DNA of 64,000 nucleotides, taken from the NCBI GenBank assembly GCA_965644295.1, contig CBFFRP010000409.1:49207-113206 (forward strand), written 5' to 3'. Position numbers and translations under genes: made by a program. Shown here in pieces: positions 44,273-57,469 of the stretch. The notes beneath the pieces were generated by a model, which was given only the letters and a program-made list of their open reading frames with translations, searched no databases and was not told where the DNA came from. The stretch is from Paraphysomonas bandaiensis (Eukaryota; Chrysophyceae). Position 1 is the stretch's first letter, and every line of letters starts with the position of its first letter.

Positions 44273-44559
44273 GGAAGAAAACAAAATTTATAGATTGATG
44301 CCTAGATTTATTCATTTATTTATATATTTAAATTGACCAAATGAGTTTATTCAAAAAAAATTGTTACCTTATTTCCGAGAAGGATATTCTTTCTTCCCGT
44401 TTCTACACATGTGGTATAACTGCTTTATATCTATTACTTTCTTTTAAAGGAAGTTAGAAGAAGAAGAAGAAATGTCTGATTATTACATGAGAACGGTTGT
44501 ATCTAGAATTTGTAATGTTGTAGCTATGGACTTAATAATATGGGTCGCTACTTACTAAA

Positions 44560-45230
44560 TTCTTCAACCATCTCGGGACTGCTTGTGCATTGCTGCAAGC
44601 ACACTTGGTGCAACCATCCCTTGTATTAGAGTTAGTCCGGGGGTCTACCTTTGGGCAGTGTTTCTGGTGTTCCAGTGCCGCACGATACTTGAGGAGTGGA
44701 GTGAATGACATGTATGTGGGAGTGTAGGTCGGTTACGGAATGTCTGCTAGTCCTTGTGTTAGGAGTGCTGTCTAAGGCAAGTAGCAGTTGTTTCCGGAGT
44801 GGATGTACAGGCCTGGGCTGGGGTCGGGTTCGAGCGGGGGGTATGATTCCAGGAGTGGATGTTGCTCGGAGTAGCCGGGGTAGTTTCGGAATGAGGTCGG
44901 TCCTCTGGGTGTGGTGTATTGCGTCGGGGGATGTGGGGAGCTGTATCGCATAGGTTCTTTGCATCGAGCACCATGTGTAGACAGGGCTACATGGCTCATA
45001 TGGCATGGAACACAGCGGTTCCAAGGTTGGCCAATGAGGATGTCGTGATTTTAAAGGATGTAATTATTTTAATACCAGGTTTAGTTCATTATTTCACCAG
45101 AGGTTTGGTGGTCCCAATAGCAGTCCCGGATGCCATTTACCATTTAGGGGGATGTCTGTTTATTCATTAAAGTCCAACGACATAATATCGATAAGAAGTG
45201 ACACTAATTTTTGTGACACTACTGCACAAT
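44560..45230 (+). repeat. Hairpin repeat with GC-rich interior, copy R4
   Basis: Left part (GCTTGTGCATTGCTGCAAGC, about 44580) and right part (CTGTTTATTCATTAAAGTCC, about 45159) are family segments that are adjacent in R3 and R6. Here they are separated by about 520 bp, of which 44640-45000 is strongly GC-rich and G-biased. Minus-strand reading frames through the insert are proline-rich and end near 44635; none is recognised. Confidence 0.55.
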
Positions 45231-45234
45231 CATA

Positions 45235-45572
45235 CGGCTACGAGTAGTGAAACATTGATTATATCTGCTATATCCGGTAATGTGGCTTATATAGTTCTAT
45301 ATGAGATAAAAGATCTGTCAGAAAATCCAGTCTACTACAAAAGATCAAAACATATTCAGATAAAGTACCACTGGGTTCGGGAACACGTAAATGGAAGGTT
45401 TCCTACAGCCAGATTGATTCATGTATCGACTAAGGATATGGCGGCCGACATATTTACAAAAGCGTTATCTACAAAGCTCTTTAAACTCCATGAAGAAACT
45501 ATCACAGGGGAAAAGAGGAGCATTTCAAATGAAGTTGAGAAGAATCAGAAGAAGCGGTTCAAGAGAGGTTAA
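45235..45572 (+). pseudogene. Copia C RNase H C-terminal fragment
   Basis: In-frame remains of a Copia RNase H end: NPVYYKRSKHIQIKYHWVRE corresponds to the family block NP--H-R-KHI-I-YHFIRE, followed by HVSTKDMAADIFTKAL. The upstream 5' part is replaced by repeat R4. The polypurine tract and 3' LTR of the same element follow. Confidence 0.8.
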
Positions 45573-45730
45573 GGGTGTGTTTTTAGTGGGTAAGAATCCC
45601 ACATAACTGTGTTACAGCGAAGTGTGATGTTCACAGTGTCTTTTTATGAAGATTTTCACATCCGTTTTATCCTAAGATGACTAGATGATATATATAGCTG
45701 CAGTATAATGACGATTACTCGTTTCTACAT

Positions 45731-45740
45731 TGAGGAGGAG
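45731..45740 (+). other. Polypurine tract of Copia C
   Basis: TGAGGAGGAG directly precedes the LTR start TGTTGGAA, the usual Copia arrangement. Confidence 0.7.
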
Positions 45741-46118
45741 TGTTGGAATACGTATGGTTCTCTAAGATAGTACTGTAGAATACGTTAAATACAATGTGAA
45801 AAACAGTAATACGTAGTCAATAGTCAAAGGTGCTATATAGCTATAACTGTGAAACTGAAGTATTACATCATGACGATTCAAGATACGGAAGTTGAGCAGT
45901 GGTTGACATGAACGAAATAATTTATCATGTTGTTGACATGTGTTACATGACAACACATACAATTGTGTATACAATTATAATAAAGTAATCTATCTAGCTT
46001 GACTAACTTAAACTTCTCTTACAACGATCTTAATCATCTGAAAATGGTCAATTGTCAATATTTTTAATGACTTCAGATTTTATCTTATTTTCTTATTGCA
46101 GTCATACAGTATCTAACA
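45741..46118 (+). repeat. 3' LTR of Copia C
   Basis: Starts TGTTGG and ends CTAACA, canonical TG...CA LTR ends, 378 bp, immediately after the polypurine tract. Only one copy lies in the window, so the right boundary is inferred from the ends alone. Confidence 0.65.
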
Positions 46119-46220
46119 TATATAGCTATATCGGCATCTTCCGTTTAGGCTATCTTGGAATTATTTCTCCTCCATCACAGCAGTAACACTCCTCTACAGA
46201 TACAGGCCACTGTATATTAA

Positions 46221-46400
46221 AGTCTTATTATTTAGCAATAGGCGTTAAAAATCTGCACCAATGTAGTGGCTAGCTGAATGCTAGGCATACTATTTAGACC
46301 TCTACCCATAACTAACCTGTACAACTCTATTATCCTACTATTTAACGCTACAGAAGCTTCTTGTGCGTCGCCGCAAGCACCACGGTGCGACCACTTTAGT
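46221..46400 (+). repeat. Dispersed hairpin repeat, copy R5 (left part)
   Basis: Very close to the first ~170 bp of R6: AAAGTCTTATTATTTAGCAA, then TTTAACGCTACAGAAGC and CTTGTGCGTCGCCGCAAGCACC. It passes into GC-rich sequence instead of the usual right part. Confidence 0.75.
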
Positions 46401-46429
46401 TCTTAATGTTGATTGTGAGTTTCGCCATG

Positions 46430-47470
46430 ATCGTGCGTCCTAGGACTCACTGGCGCGTGTTATCAGGGGGTCTCCCCTTGGGATGAGGTTCCACCAGGCT
46501 CTGACGTACAGGGTTCTGTATTAAGTTCCTGAGCGTACCGAGTGCTAGATGTGTGTGCTGAGAGGTGGGTGGAGAGGTGGAATGTGGCATTGTCTCATAT
46601 CACCGTTTGGGCCTCAGCAGGCATAGGTGGAGTCGCCGGAGGCGGCATCGTTGTCGAGGGCCTGAGGGTTTCATGCGGGGACGGTGGTATGTTTCTGTGG
46701 GTATGAGTGGTGGGGTTCGTGTGTACGGTGGGCGGTGGTCCAGTCTCGGGTCGTCTGCGGACTCCCAGTAATCGTAGCACCCTGGGGCGTTTCCATGGCT
46801 GTCTACGTTTTTGACGCGGTCGTGGGAGTAGCATAGGGGGTCCCTTGCGTAGGGTAATATAGCGTCGACTTCGATCTTGGATCATGAGCTTTTGCTGCGG
46901 CAAAAAGCGGGAGAAGCAGACTGATGACCGCTGCTTCAAGGTTGCGCAGGGCTTGAGGTGTCATGGATTCATGGATGTGATCTCCAAAAACCATCTCGAG
47001 TTGTGCCGTGGTGATGGTGCCTGTCCAGAATATCTCTCCACCTGCGGGAAGGAGGTGCTCCTGGCCCTGCTGGAGAGCCGCTGTAGCGCATTGGTGGTCC
47101 AGTGGGGCTGTAAAAGGCAGTCTCCCGAATCTGAGTGCGTATAATGTTAGTCAGGGTATTATGTGCATCTTGAGGTTAGGTGGCTCCGGCTGTTGGAGTG
47201 TGAGGCCGACCTCGGTGCACCATTCCCTTAGGCTCAAGGCAAAGTAGTGGTAGCTTGGGTGCGGAGCAGATGATGTCTGTGTAAGGAGCAAGTGCGCTGC
47301 TTTACCTGCATCTCCACCTAGGGTTATGGCGCGCTGTAGAGAGCCCCATTTTAGTTCTTGGGCGGAATCCGAGAAGGAGAGATAAGTCGTTCCGTGGGGT
47401 ATCCGGGACCCAGGCTTAGTGCCTTCATGTAGAGAGATGCGCAGGTGGAATCAATGTCCTTGTACCATTA
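46430..47470 (-). other. GC-rich segment with broken minus-strand reading frames
   Basis: Strongly G-biased on the plus strand. Minus-strand frames read as plausible protein but are interrupted: WGSLQRAITLGGDAGKAAHL at about 47340-47280, CTEVGLTLQQPEPPNLKM at about 47220-47160, and QLEMVFGDHIHESMTPQALR at about 47000-46950, then a proline-rich end. Homology not recognised. Its position just inside repeat R5 suggests it is interior coding sequence of the hairpin-repeat element. Confidence 0.4.
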
Positions 47471-48195
47471 TTGTAGGGGTCATGATGCTTTGGTGGACAG
47501 GCCACTGTATATCAATAATAGGTTTCTAGTTTCTAGTACTAGACAACCCTCCACAACTTGGTTGAGTATCTTGCAGGGATGACCATATATATCGGTGTGA
47601 CTGTAGTTCCAAGCGGCCAAATAAATGATGTTGTGTCGAAGTCCCGAAACGAAAGTGTGGGGCACAATTGCATTATCAAAGTTCAAAAACAAATCACACA
47701 TTTTCATTCACCCATTCTGATGAAATCCACTTGCCTTTAGATGAAGCGTATCAGTACTTACATTAAGTTCCCTCAAATTTAGATGGCGTCGCCAGACCAA
47801 CCCCACCAACTGCTCAACCTTTGCCCTAGGCGCTATCATCTCGATTTTTTCGTTACATAGACCTTCCCTATTATATAGAACAAGGTTTCCGAAAAATATG
47901 ATTCTAGTGCTACATGCATCCTACATCAGCTTAGTTCAGGATCTATTAAGTTAGTTAACTGGACTTTAATCAATTGCTCTGCTGAGTATTCAGTTTTATG
48001 TGCAAATCTGCAGTACAAAACAATCTTTTCTATAGAATTCTGTTAAACCTTCACGAATAATGTTGCTTATACATTTACCGCCATCAGCAATGATAAGCAT
48101 AGTATCAACAAAAGGCAAGGTATCCACACACATCATAAAATACATTTCAGTCAATGAATATTGACACCAACTTGACATTGGTAAATATTCGACTC
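47471..48195. other. Intergenic region downstream of ATG2
   Basis: No gene recognised. It includes the 3' flank of ATG2. Confidence 0.4.
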
Positions 48196-51100
48196 CTATC
48201 GAGTGCCTACACCAGAGTGATCCACATTCCACTTGTCCTCTTCATCACGACGAACTGAGGGGTCAATATTGTTTCGCAGACCGAGTAGCGTGTATGAAAG
48301 TGCTTCAGCGGCACCCGCAGTCGGCCTCAACACCGCTACAGGAAGAGCTCGAATAACTGACCGGACGTATCCCCCAGTTCCGGTGCGTTGGTACTGTCTG
48401 TGAGACGGCATATCACAAAAATTCAATGCAATTTCACCCATTCGTCACCTTACAGGCATAACAACCACAGTGTCTAAAGCTGAATGTATCTCACGAGATA
48501 CCGCCTCATAAGCTCGATCTAATGAGTCTGGAACACGCATTACAGAAACAAATCCAGTGAAACATAGTCGTACCAATAAACCCAGTTGGTTGCTTATCTC
48601 CCATAGACTGCCTTCCGCTGCGTCTACCGCTTTGTACCCTGAGAAGCACACATTAGTAGCGAATCCATAACACAGTGACCCATACCCATCCGGAGACACA
48701 AGATCCACGAGGCTATTTGCAATGAAGTGCGACACCTAAACAAGTATCAACACACTCTACAATAAGGGTAAAAGGTCAGACCTGATGCGATGCATGAAGA
48801 GTTTCCCTCGTGACAGTCTTGAAAAGTGAAATAGACTCCTTTTGTAACGCTTTAAGCACCCCTGCGGCGCCACCTTTTTTGTACTCCTTCACCGGGATCA
48901 ATACTAGTCCTTGAATATTAGCACCGATCGTCGATATTCCGCGTAGAGGAGATGCACTGGACAGTAGTCTGTATGAATAAAATGACATAATGTACCACAT
49001 AGTGTCTACAATACCCCAACACACCACGTACCTGTGGATCTGGTGAGCATAAATCTCGTTAACCCACTCCTCTAAGCACCTGTTCACACCCGCAGCTAGC
49101 CCAGATATACCAGTTAAATTCACCTAGGGAGGAACATCAGAATGCCATAAGCAATGTTTCAAATAAATATATACCTTGGTCAGAGTAATCTCAAGGCCGT
49201 CGATAGAGAAGAGGTTCAATATCTGGGTGTAATCTCCAGCTTGTAGAGCCCGCATGTCAAGCTATGTGCAAAGTAAGGCACATATAACACAATACGTTTC
49301 TTCATACCTGCTTGGGTGAGTAGTCTATCTTGAGCTCAATGACGTTTACTTTCCAAGACTGGAAGTAGATACCATTCCGAGCTGTAGGTGGTTGAGGACC
49401 CGCACCACAACTGAGGTCACTATCCCTGCACAGCACAAGATCTTCGTCATCATCTTCAACCACATGAGTAGCCTCGCTTTGGTTGTGAGAGGGGGCCACT
49501 AAAGATCCCTTTCCTCTGCTTTGCCCTCCAAGTACATTAGCCACCACATTCTTTTTGGCAGCATCAGTACTGGATCGTTGGGGTGATCCATATGCGCTAT
49601 TCTTATGGGATGGATTGTTCGGCTGACTTGGAACCAGAGCTAACACAAAGGACTTCAAAAAGTCGACATACATCCCTGAGAACTGTTCATTACTGTGCAT
49701 ATGTGATACATTTAATACACTTCGCACCATCGAGATAACATCGCAGGGGGAGTACAGAGACCACCATACGGTACTCGATATCTGCTCCCACTTCTGAGTC
49801 AAGTTTGTCAGAGGACTGTTGGCTTGAAAGGCCACTGACGTCGTACCCCAGCATTGACACCTGCACCATAAATTATTACTAGCACTGCAAGAACAAATAC
49901 ACTGACTTCAACGATGGGCCTGTGGCTCTCAATGGGTTTCTGATAATTCTTCCAGTTCCCTGGAACATGTTAATTCATATTATCTTATCTTAAACCACGC
50001 TACACACCTAGTATTTTCTTTGCCTTCTTTCCTACTTGAGCGTAGCTTACAAGCAAGTCATGTACCTTTGTGTGAATACTTCTCACAGGCTGTAGTAGAA
50101 CGTTATATGAGAAATCAATAGTACAAATCTACGGCACCATTGAAACGCTGTTAGCGTGTTCTACTCTGTTGTGCCGGGGATAGAGACGGAATTTCACAGA
50201 TATGCTCTTCAGAGATATCTCTGTAGAATCTGCGTCTCTTCTGCCAATACGACTTTTTACGTCAGTTCCAATATCACGTCGCTTCTGCGACGGAGGTAGG
50301 TGCTTGACAATATTCGGTCGGTAAGTTCTGCGCTGCGAATTGTCCGGAAACAAGGCAGAGCGTAAAATGGCCGACTTTCCAGTACCTTTCGCGTTCATTT
50401 CCTGCTTTGCACTGACATTTTTCGCGACCACAATGCGGCTGGTGCTCTTATCCTCCCACTCACGACCAGCAAAGAGGCGAACCCTCAACGTTAGACGCAC
50501 TTGCACCGATAAGCTCGGGGTATTTGCATTATCTAGAGAAGAGTGAGTATCACTCGACATACGATCTCATCAATACTAAACATACGTACCAGTGATGTCG
50601 CTCGAGTCTTCTCTAACAGGAATGGGTATGTGATGTGGGATTATCTACGGTAGTGAACAACATCAATGATTAACGCATGGTGCACAACTTTCATCACCTT
50701 TGTAGGTACCTCTGCAGCGGAGTCGTACCATCCAGCACGCTGTTCCGAATTCAACGAGTCGGCTCCCTCAAGACTTGCTAACCATGCTCTCTGCATATCT
50801 TCATCTACAACGCCCTCGGCAACTGTCAAGACTGTACGAGAGGTGTCCTCTATTGCAGTAGAGCTCTCATATACAACACTGCTGTAGCCCTCCTCTTTAT
50901 GACTGGGAGGGCTGCAGTCATCCCTCCTCTCCGTACTAGATACGATATCAAATGAAGCAGATTTCTCGATGCAACTGTTGCTTCCATCAAATGAATCCGA
51001 TGAATTCCCTAGAATAGGATCTTGTGACTGCCCACTCACTTTGGGTCTCCACTCACTCAGCTCCATGTCCTCGACAGCTCCCTCCGCTTTCCTGGCTGCC

Positions 51101-54100
51101 CCAATTGTACGAAGTGCCCCCCAACTGTTCCACATGCTTGCTGCCTGTCGAGGGTCATCTTCCCTACCTTCGGGAAATTCTCCATCACTATCGCTGTAGT
51201 TTGTGTCATACACACCACTCATTAAGCTGTCGGCACCCTCGCTCCTCACCGTACTACTTGCCATATCATCCAATTTAACCACCGGAGGCACGCCACTAGT
51301 CTCTTCATCTTCGTCCATTGCGTAGAACCCCGACATCTCAACATCCCGTGACTCGTCGTCGTCATCGTAGTCGTAATGGGGGAAGTATCGGGCTTCGTAT
51401 TCTGGGGAATCGTCCACTTCAGCTCCTGATAATGCGTCAAAGAATAGAATGATTAACAACTACAATCGTACCTTGATAAAAATCCTCGATAACTGCCATT
51501 TGCAGTCCCCCTTCAGATGTATCTTTCGACTCACCCGATGTAGATGAGGCGGCCGGCCGTACACTGTGATTGTCCACCACAGACACATCCACACATCCTT
51601 TCTCTTGTTGTGATGTTGACAAGGGTACTACGTCCATGTCTGTGGATGCAAGTGTTGATGCCATTCCAACATCAGTGGAATCGGCAAAACATTTCGCCCT
51701 AGGTCGAAACATGTCCTCATCTACGTCTTTCATCCAGGCGGCTCTGACAGAAGCAACACTTCCGTCGTCCAATGGAAGCGGTGAAATACGCACGGAATCG
51801 CTCGATTTCCCCATCTCAGCATCGCTTCCACTGCTACTCGCATCAAAAAAAACAACACTACGCTTGGCATTGCCGGAATTGTTGGCATAAGATGGTATTA
51901 AAGTAACTCTTTCTGTTTTAGGATTGGCATGGGTCCCGTCACACTGGAATTCAGACTGCGGGTCGTGCAATTTAGTACTTATACCACAATTATCAGAAGA
52001 CGCCGTGTAATGTCCCTGTTCTGACACTGAGAAAACAGTGTCATCATCACGATCATCTTCGTTTGACTCTGCAGGAATATATTGGGACAGCGATGCCAAT
52101 GTATCCTATCTCACAGGCAGAGAAGAAGTGAGGTCATTAGTACAACACATAAAAGCACTGCTTACCACCAGAACACGGAGTGAGTCCGCACAACCGTAAA
52201 AAAAGCAAGTCCCTCCAGCCAATTCAAATGCCATTGCAACAGGTCCACGAGATGCAGTCAAGTCCGCCCTGCCTCTACGATACATGGAATTAAGATCTAA
52301 ACGACAATCCAGATAGTCCACAGTGCCCATTCGAACAATAGAATGACTATCTAAGAAAGAATCAAAGTCGATTGTTAAAGAATTAGTAGTCCTCGTGGAT
52401 CTTTCCACATCTGAATGTGACGTGTACTCCTCTGGGTACATACCGCATATATCCACCGGACTCTGTTCCAACTTAGGGTCACGAGTCAAAACATTGCCAA
52501 CACGGAGTGACAGGTCCTTAACAGAAAGTTTAAGACCGATCCTGGGAGAGTTGGAAACCAAAGTAGAACTGAGGCCTAAGTGACCAACGGATATCAGCAT
52601 GCGACTTTCCGCCCGGCGTTTGTTATCTGCTTTATCTGACGGATGCAAGTGGGGCTGACAGATATCGACGAGCAATTTTCTCACGGAAACAGTAATCCTG
52701 GTCTTACCAAACTGGGTGACAGGTGGTGGCGTTTCTGGAGATGGCCCAGAACCTACATAAGCGTCCTGAGAAAAGAGCTCGGGGATGCGTGAAAACCAAC
52801 GAGAAAATGGATCGAACCGGTAGGTCATATCGCATAAAGACAGGTGGATATGAGTCGTCTTGAGCGCAAGTGCTTGGGACACAGACAAACTCGATGCCCT
52901 GGTAAAAGTAGAGGGTTCTTCACAGACGATTATGCGAGCACTAAGCACTCGGTGTGTTGGTCTCTGGAAGACACCAGACGTCTCTCTTCGAGTGCCATCG
53001 GGAGTGCCTTTGGCTTCCCCCATCCAGCTGGTCTCGAGGCTCGTTCTATGAATGAAAGGTATATTGTGAAGGGTTTGCGAAGTTCCATCCACCTCCCAGA
53101 ACCTTGCACCCTTGCAAAGGTCTCCTCTGCCGCATCCGCCTTCTGCCTCGGAAGTTGACATCTCGTAGAGTGACAGATCGCTTGCCATAAGCCCAACGTA
53201 TTGTTTGAAGCCGTCCACATTAGAAGACGAGCTATATACTTCCAAAAGGGGCTAGGAACACAAATGTTATCATAGCAACTGTGCTGTATAGACATAATCC
53301 TACCTGACGCACGGAGAGACAGTAACAAAGAGGCCCCTGCATCTGCGGTTTCGATGCATCTCTATTGCTGTCACTATCAGCAGGGTTGCTACAGTTGAGG
53401 CCGGCGTCTTGAGACAACCGAACGGTCAGCACATCCGACGACACTCTGACTCCTAGCACAGTGGGGGATACAGGAGAAGTAGTCCCCATTTCCCCATCTT
53501 CGCGCTGTCCTTTCATAACCGTGAACGATTGGGGTAAAACATTTCCAGTATTCAAACCCTCTTCACTGCTTAGGGGCGGCATAGAAGGTGAGAGAGCACG
53601 GATCACCGAAATTAGCGCTGAGTTTTCCAGTTGTCGCAAATCTACAATAACAGTTGTTGATACCTGTCCCCAGACGAAACTACCCACATACCTGCTCTCA
53701 CTGCATAAGCATCCACAGCAATTACTTCTCCTATGTCCAACTGTGGCATCTCGAACCTCTCTCCCAATCCAGGCACAGATTCCTCTACAGTAGTATCTCC
53801 CTTCTCCTCAAGCCCAACAGGTCCGGAGTACTTTTCTTTCATCACACTCACCTTCTTTACTTTCCCATCGCCACTTATGCTGAGGAACCCCAGTTCCCAT
53901 GTATCTATCACATATGGGTTTAACTTCTTAATCGCATCGTTTCGCCGTAGACGGCTTAGACGAAGAAAGCAGTTGATACGATCCACCTCCAGAGTTGTGG
54001 ACGACGAAGTTGCAGTGACAACAGGAGGTTTGCCCTTGGCAAGAGTTTCTCCCCCAGTGGATACATTACACGAGGTGAATGTCAGATGCAGTCCGCCCGC

Positions 54101-56790
54101 TACTACACGGACACAACCAGGAACATCACCCATTGCTGAACCAATTTTAGGAAATTCCTGGTGCACTATGCCCAAGGGGACACTCTTCAGCTTCTTCCAG
54201 CGCGGATTGGTCCATTTAGAGGTGGCAGCGAATCCCAGAGCAGAAGACATTGTGGACCAGTTGGGCACCCCGGCCGCGGCAGGGCCGGCGTAATCACAGT
54301 GGTGAGGATCATTAGACGGATCTACAAGTAGTAACGCATCAATAGATTTCACCTTGATCGTACATGAGAAGCTGAAAGGAGAAGACGTTGTCGTGGTGGG
54401 GACCATAAGTGCGGCTAAAATCCCACTCCACTTACTGACAACAGCGACTGAGAATTCACACCGAGCATGTTGCAGATCTACAGCTACGGTGGTTCCTCCC
54501 TCACTATACGGCCGCAATGCAGCATGCAAAGTTAACAGCGGCCCAGGTATCACCGTATTCCCTTCAGATGGATGGGATCCACTGGTCACGACACTGCCTG
54601 CTTCAGGTATAATCATGCTACTCTCGTCCGGTGCTGCAGATGTAAAGTGCAATATGCGCCTCTCAACGTACTGAGGAATAGACTCATTACCTTCATCAAG
54701 AGGAGATGACCTAAATGATACGCTCGTCTTAGATGTGCGTTCAAGAAGTGATATGTCTGCAACTGATGCTCGCAGAGAGGGTGAGGGGGGATCCCCTTGC
54801 TTTCCAGTGGCAGCACTTGGTACTGCGAACTGCACCACTGCGGTGCCCAAGTGGAGAAGAATAGATTCCGACAGAGTATCCGCATCGCGGTCATTCTCAA
54901 AGGTCACTTCTACTTCCTCTATAAATAGGCGGATGAAGCTGCCAGTAGCAGTTGCAGCTTTGTGTTGACTCCGAGACAAGTTCACGGACTCAGTGCTCAG
55001 TGAAACTCCACGGTGTCGCGGTGCACCTGTTTCAGAATGCGTGTTTGCTGAAGTGGTGTCAGCAGTATGAAACATATGAGACTCCAACAAGCTAGATGCC
55101 CTGATTAAGAGTGAGTATGGGTACAAAAATCATACATTCAACTTACCCATACAGAGATTGGGACATCGCTGAGTCTTTTGTCCGACGCCCACCCGATCGC
55201 ATGAAACCTTCTGATGTGTCGTGAAACTCAAATTCATCATCATCGTCATCGAAGCCACTTATACTACCGTTGCTTATATCGTCAGGAAACTCAACGTCAC
55301 TGTCATTGAGGTCAAATGAATTTTTCATGTCCTTTATTTCAGATGTCGCCTGCGTATAAAGCCGATCATGCCCTTCTCTCATGAGGCGCTCTCGAGTTAG
55401 CTGATACTACAATAACTTGTTATAAAATATTTGCAAATAACATAAATGCCGTACCTGCTGCATTAGGTGTGAGAGCCGTGAGAAGTTTATCTCTGAATTA
55501 TCCATGCCATCTGACTCCGACTGCTCCAGCCTTGATAACGCACTGAGAGTATGTGACAAGTTAAGTCGGTGGAGATTTTCTTCTAATCTCAAAATATCAC
55601 TGCCGATATCAGAAAAAGCCTCTGCTGTAGTTTTTCTAGCATGAGATTTTCGACCTGGTTCCTGCGTAGGCTCCTGTCCTTTGCCACTCTCAAGGTAGGC
55701 ACTAAGCACTTGCACTAATAGCCCAACTTTGGAGGAGCTCAAGTGACAACGCAGAGCTGGAAAAGAAAGGTCGACGTCAACTGTCCCAAGTGCAAGGGCG
55801 CTGCCTGCGACAGGTGAGCATTGTATCTCCATTTTACCGTCAGGCCCAAGGTGTAATACCTCGCCTCCATTACCAATAGCTGCACGAAGAACATCTAAAG
55901 GAGGCATAATTTCGTCATCTCCATTTGATTGAAGTGACAGAGCATCAACACTGAGGCTCTCCAGAGTAACGAGCTGCAGCAAAGATTCAGGATATCAAGC
56001 AGTATAATATACACCAACCTTTTTCGTGCTACTGTAGATTGCGGAAGTGGAGCCCGCAGAAAAGGAGTAAGAGCTAGAACTTGATGCATACACAGAGGCT
56101 GTGGCCACGCTTCCTCCTTCACCCCGTAGCAATCCGGGATGGGAGTTGTGGAAGTTCATACCTTTGAATTGAAGATGTACAGCTGGTATGGAGGCGGCGG
56201 TACAAGAAAGCGGGGAAGATTCCAATACAACAATGTGTAGATCTTCTATACTCACCTTTAACCGCGCAATTACAACTTCGATCCACTGCGCAATAAATCC
56301 CAATGACCCATCGTCTTCATCTGGGTGGGCAGATATGCCCACAGGATCACTGGGGGGCTTTCGACGATTACCTTCGGAATTCTTACTCATTTTCGGAAGC
56401 CGAGATGGTCGTGAGTGATGTGTGGTAGGCGCTACCAATACCCGCACTCCTTTGGAGACAACATTACAACCATCGCATAGTAGGGTGTTGTACGATATGG
56501 AAGCCTCCAATTCTGCGACTTCAGCTTCGATTATCACAAAAGGCGAGTTGGAAAGATACTCATTTAGAACCGCAGTGTTTAGACGTAAATCTCGAAGAAC
56601 AACAGTACCCTGTCGAGACTGCACATCCAGTTGCTGAACGGAGACCGTAAGGGCGATAGAGGGCAGACAGGAGCAGCATACATACCTCAAGGAGGAGCTC
56701 GCTCTCCAGATACTGACCAAGAACTCTCTTTAAAATAAATTTATACAGACGCCGAAGAGTCTGATCCTGTAGATTGTTCAACGAAAACAT
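48196..56790 (-). CDS. ATG2: Autophagy protein ATG2 (chorein/VPS13-type lipid transfer protein)
   Basis: ATG2 bridges the ER and the phagophore and moves lipids for autophagosome growth. Nineteen exons with agreeing phases give 2563 aa. Bounds are 56790-56686, 56633-56019, 55973-55455, 55406-55147, 55100-53702, 53663-53304, 53251-52166, 52105-51472, 51425-50698, 50644-50590, 50532-50138, 50089-50006, 49959-49907, 49860-49308, 49261-49175, 49123-49032, 48968-48782, 48735-48454 and 48393-48196. The N-terminus has the chorein pattern (RRLYKFILKRVLGQYLESEL, then GTVVLRDLRLNTAVLNE). The C-terminus carries the ATG2 signature: GTGGYVRSVIRALPVAVLRP, GAAEALSYTLLGLRN and DPSVRRDEEDKW. The middle is long, acidic and Ser-rich and poorly conserved. 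Introns are 38-76 nt. The donor at 50005 (GGT|GTGTAG) and the exon around 49907-49959 are the least certain joins. The protein is somewhat longer than animal ATG2 (about 1900-2100 aa). Confidence 0.92.
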
Positions 56791-57469
56791 ACTCACACTG
56801 CTCTATCCGTAACCCGATACAGAGACGCGCGCAGTTATTTTACAGTCGGGACCACATACACTAGACTAGATATGACTCAATGAAATTAAGAAACAGAACC
56901 ACTTCAGGTGCAGCGATTCACTTACTGTACATTGATGTACACATCCTGGAAGTATTGTATAGTATAGCACAGTGTAGTATGGTATCGTGTACAAGTGTAT
57001 AAGTTTGTGCAGTATCTCTTCGAAGAGTTCGGAGAACAAGTCGAATGCAATGATGTGTACTATTGTATACCATTCTGACATGCACAGGCTGTTGTTTAGG
57101 GGTATAAAAGTGAAGAAAAAGCGGACAAAAATGCCCCAAAAGTTCACTTTGTGGAAAATTCGCCACATTTGCTTTGCTGATACAGCTGTATAATGGTATA
57201 CAGCAGTATACTGGTATCAACACAATACGTTTTACACCATGTGTAAATAGCATATGGAATACAGTGTGTATTATGGTATTATGGTGTACCACTATGCAGC
57301 ATCGCTGAATGGCTGAATGGAGTATTTACTGCTGTCGCAAATCTCACGACAGGACTAGACAGAAGGCTACACTCAGGCTTCAAAATGTGATAGATTAGTT
57401 AGTGTTTTTCTGTTGTTCGGAGTTATGGACCTCTTCTTCTCTTGTGTTGTTATTATCTTTTAGGCAGAA
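56791..57469. promoter_or_regulatory. Divergent promoter region, ATG2 / IQ-motif gene
   Basis: Interval between divergent genes. GGTATACAGCAGTATAC near 57195-57211 shares its core with the palindromes at 27986-28011 and 63933-63960. No exon recognised. Confidence 0.4.

Noticed and set aside
52395-54674. Several reading frames of 60-190 codons on the plus strand
   Set aside because: They are antisense to ATG2 exons with continuous protein homology and fitting splice sites.
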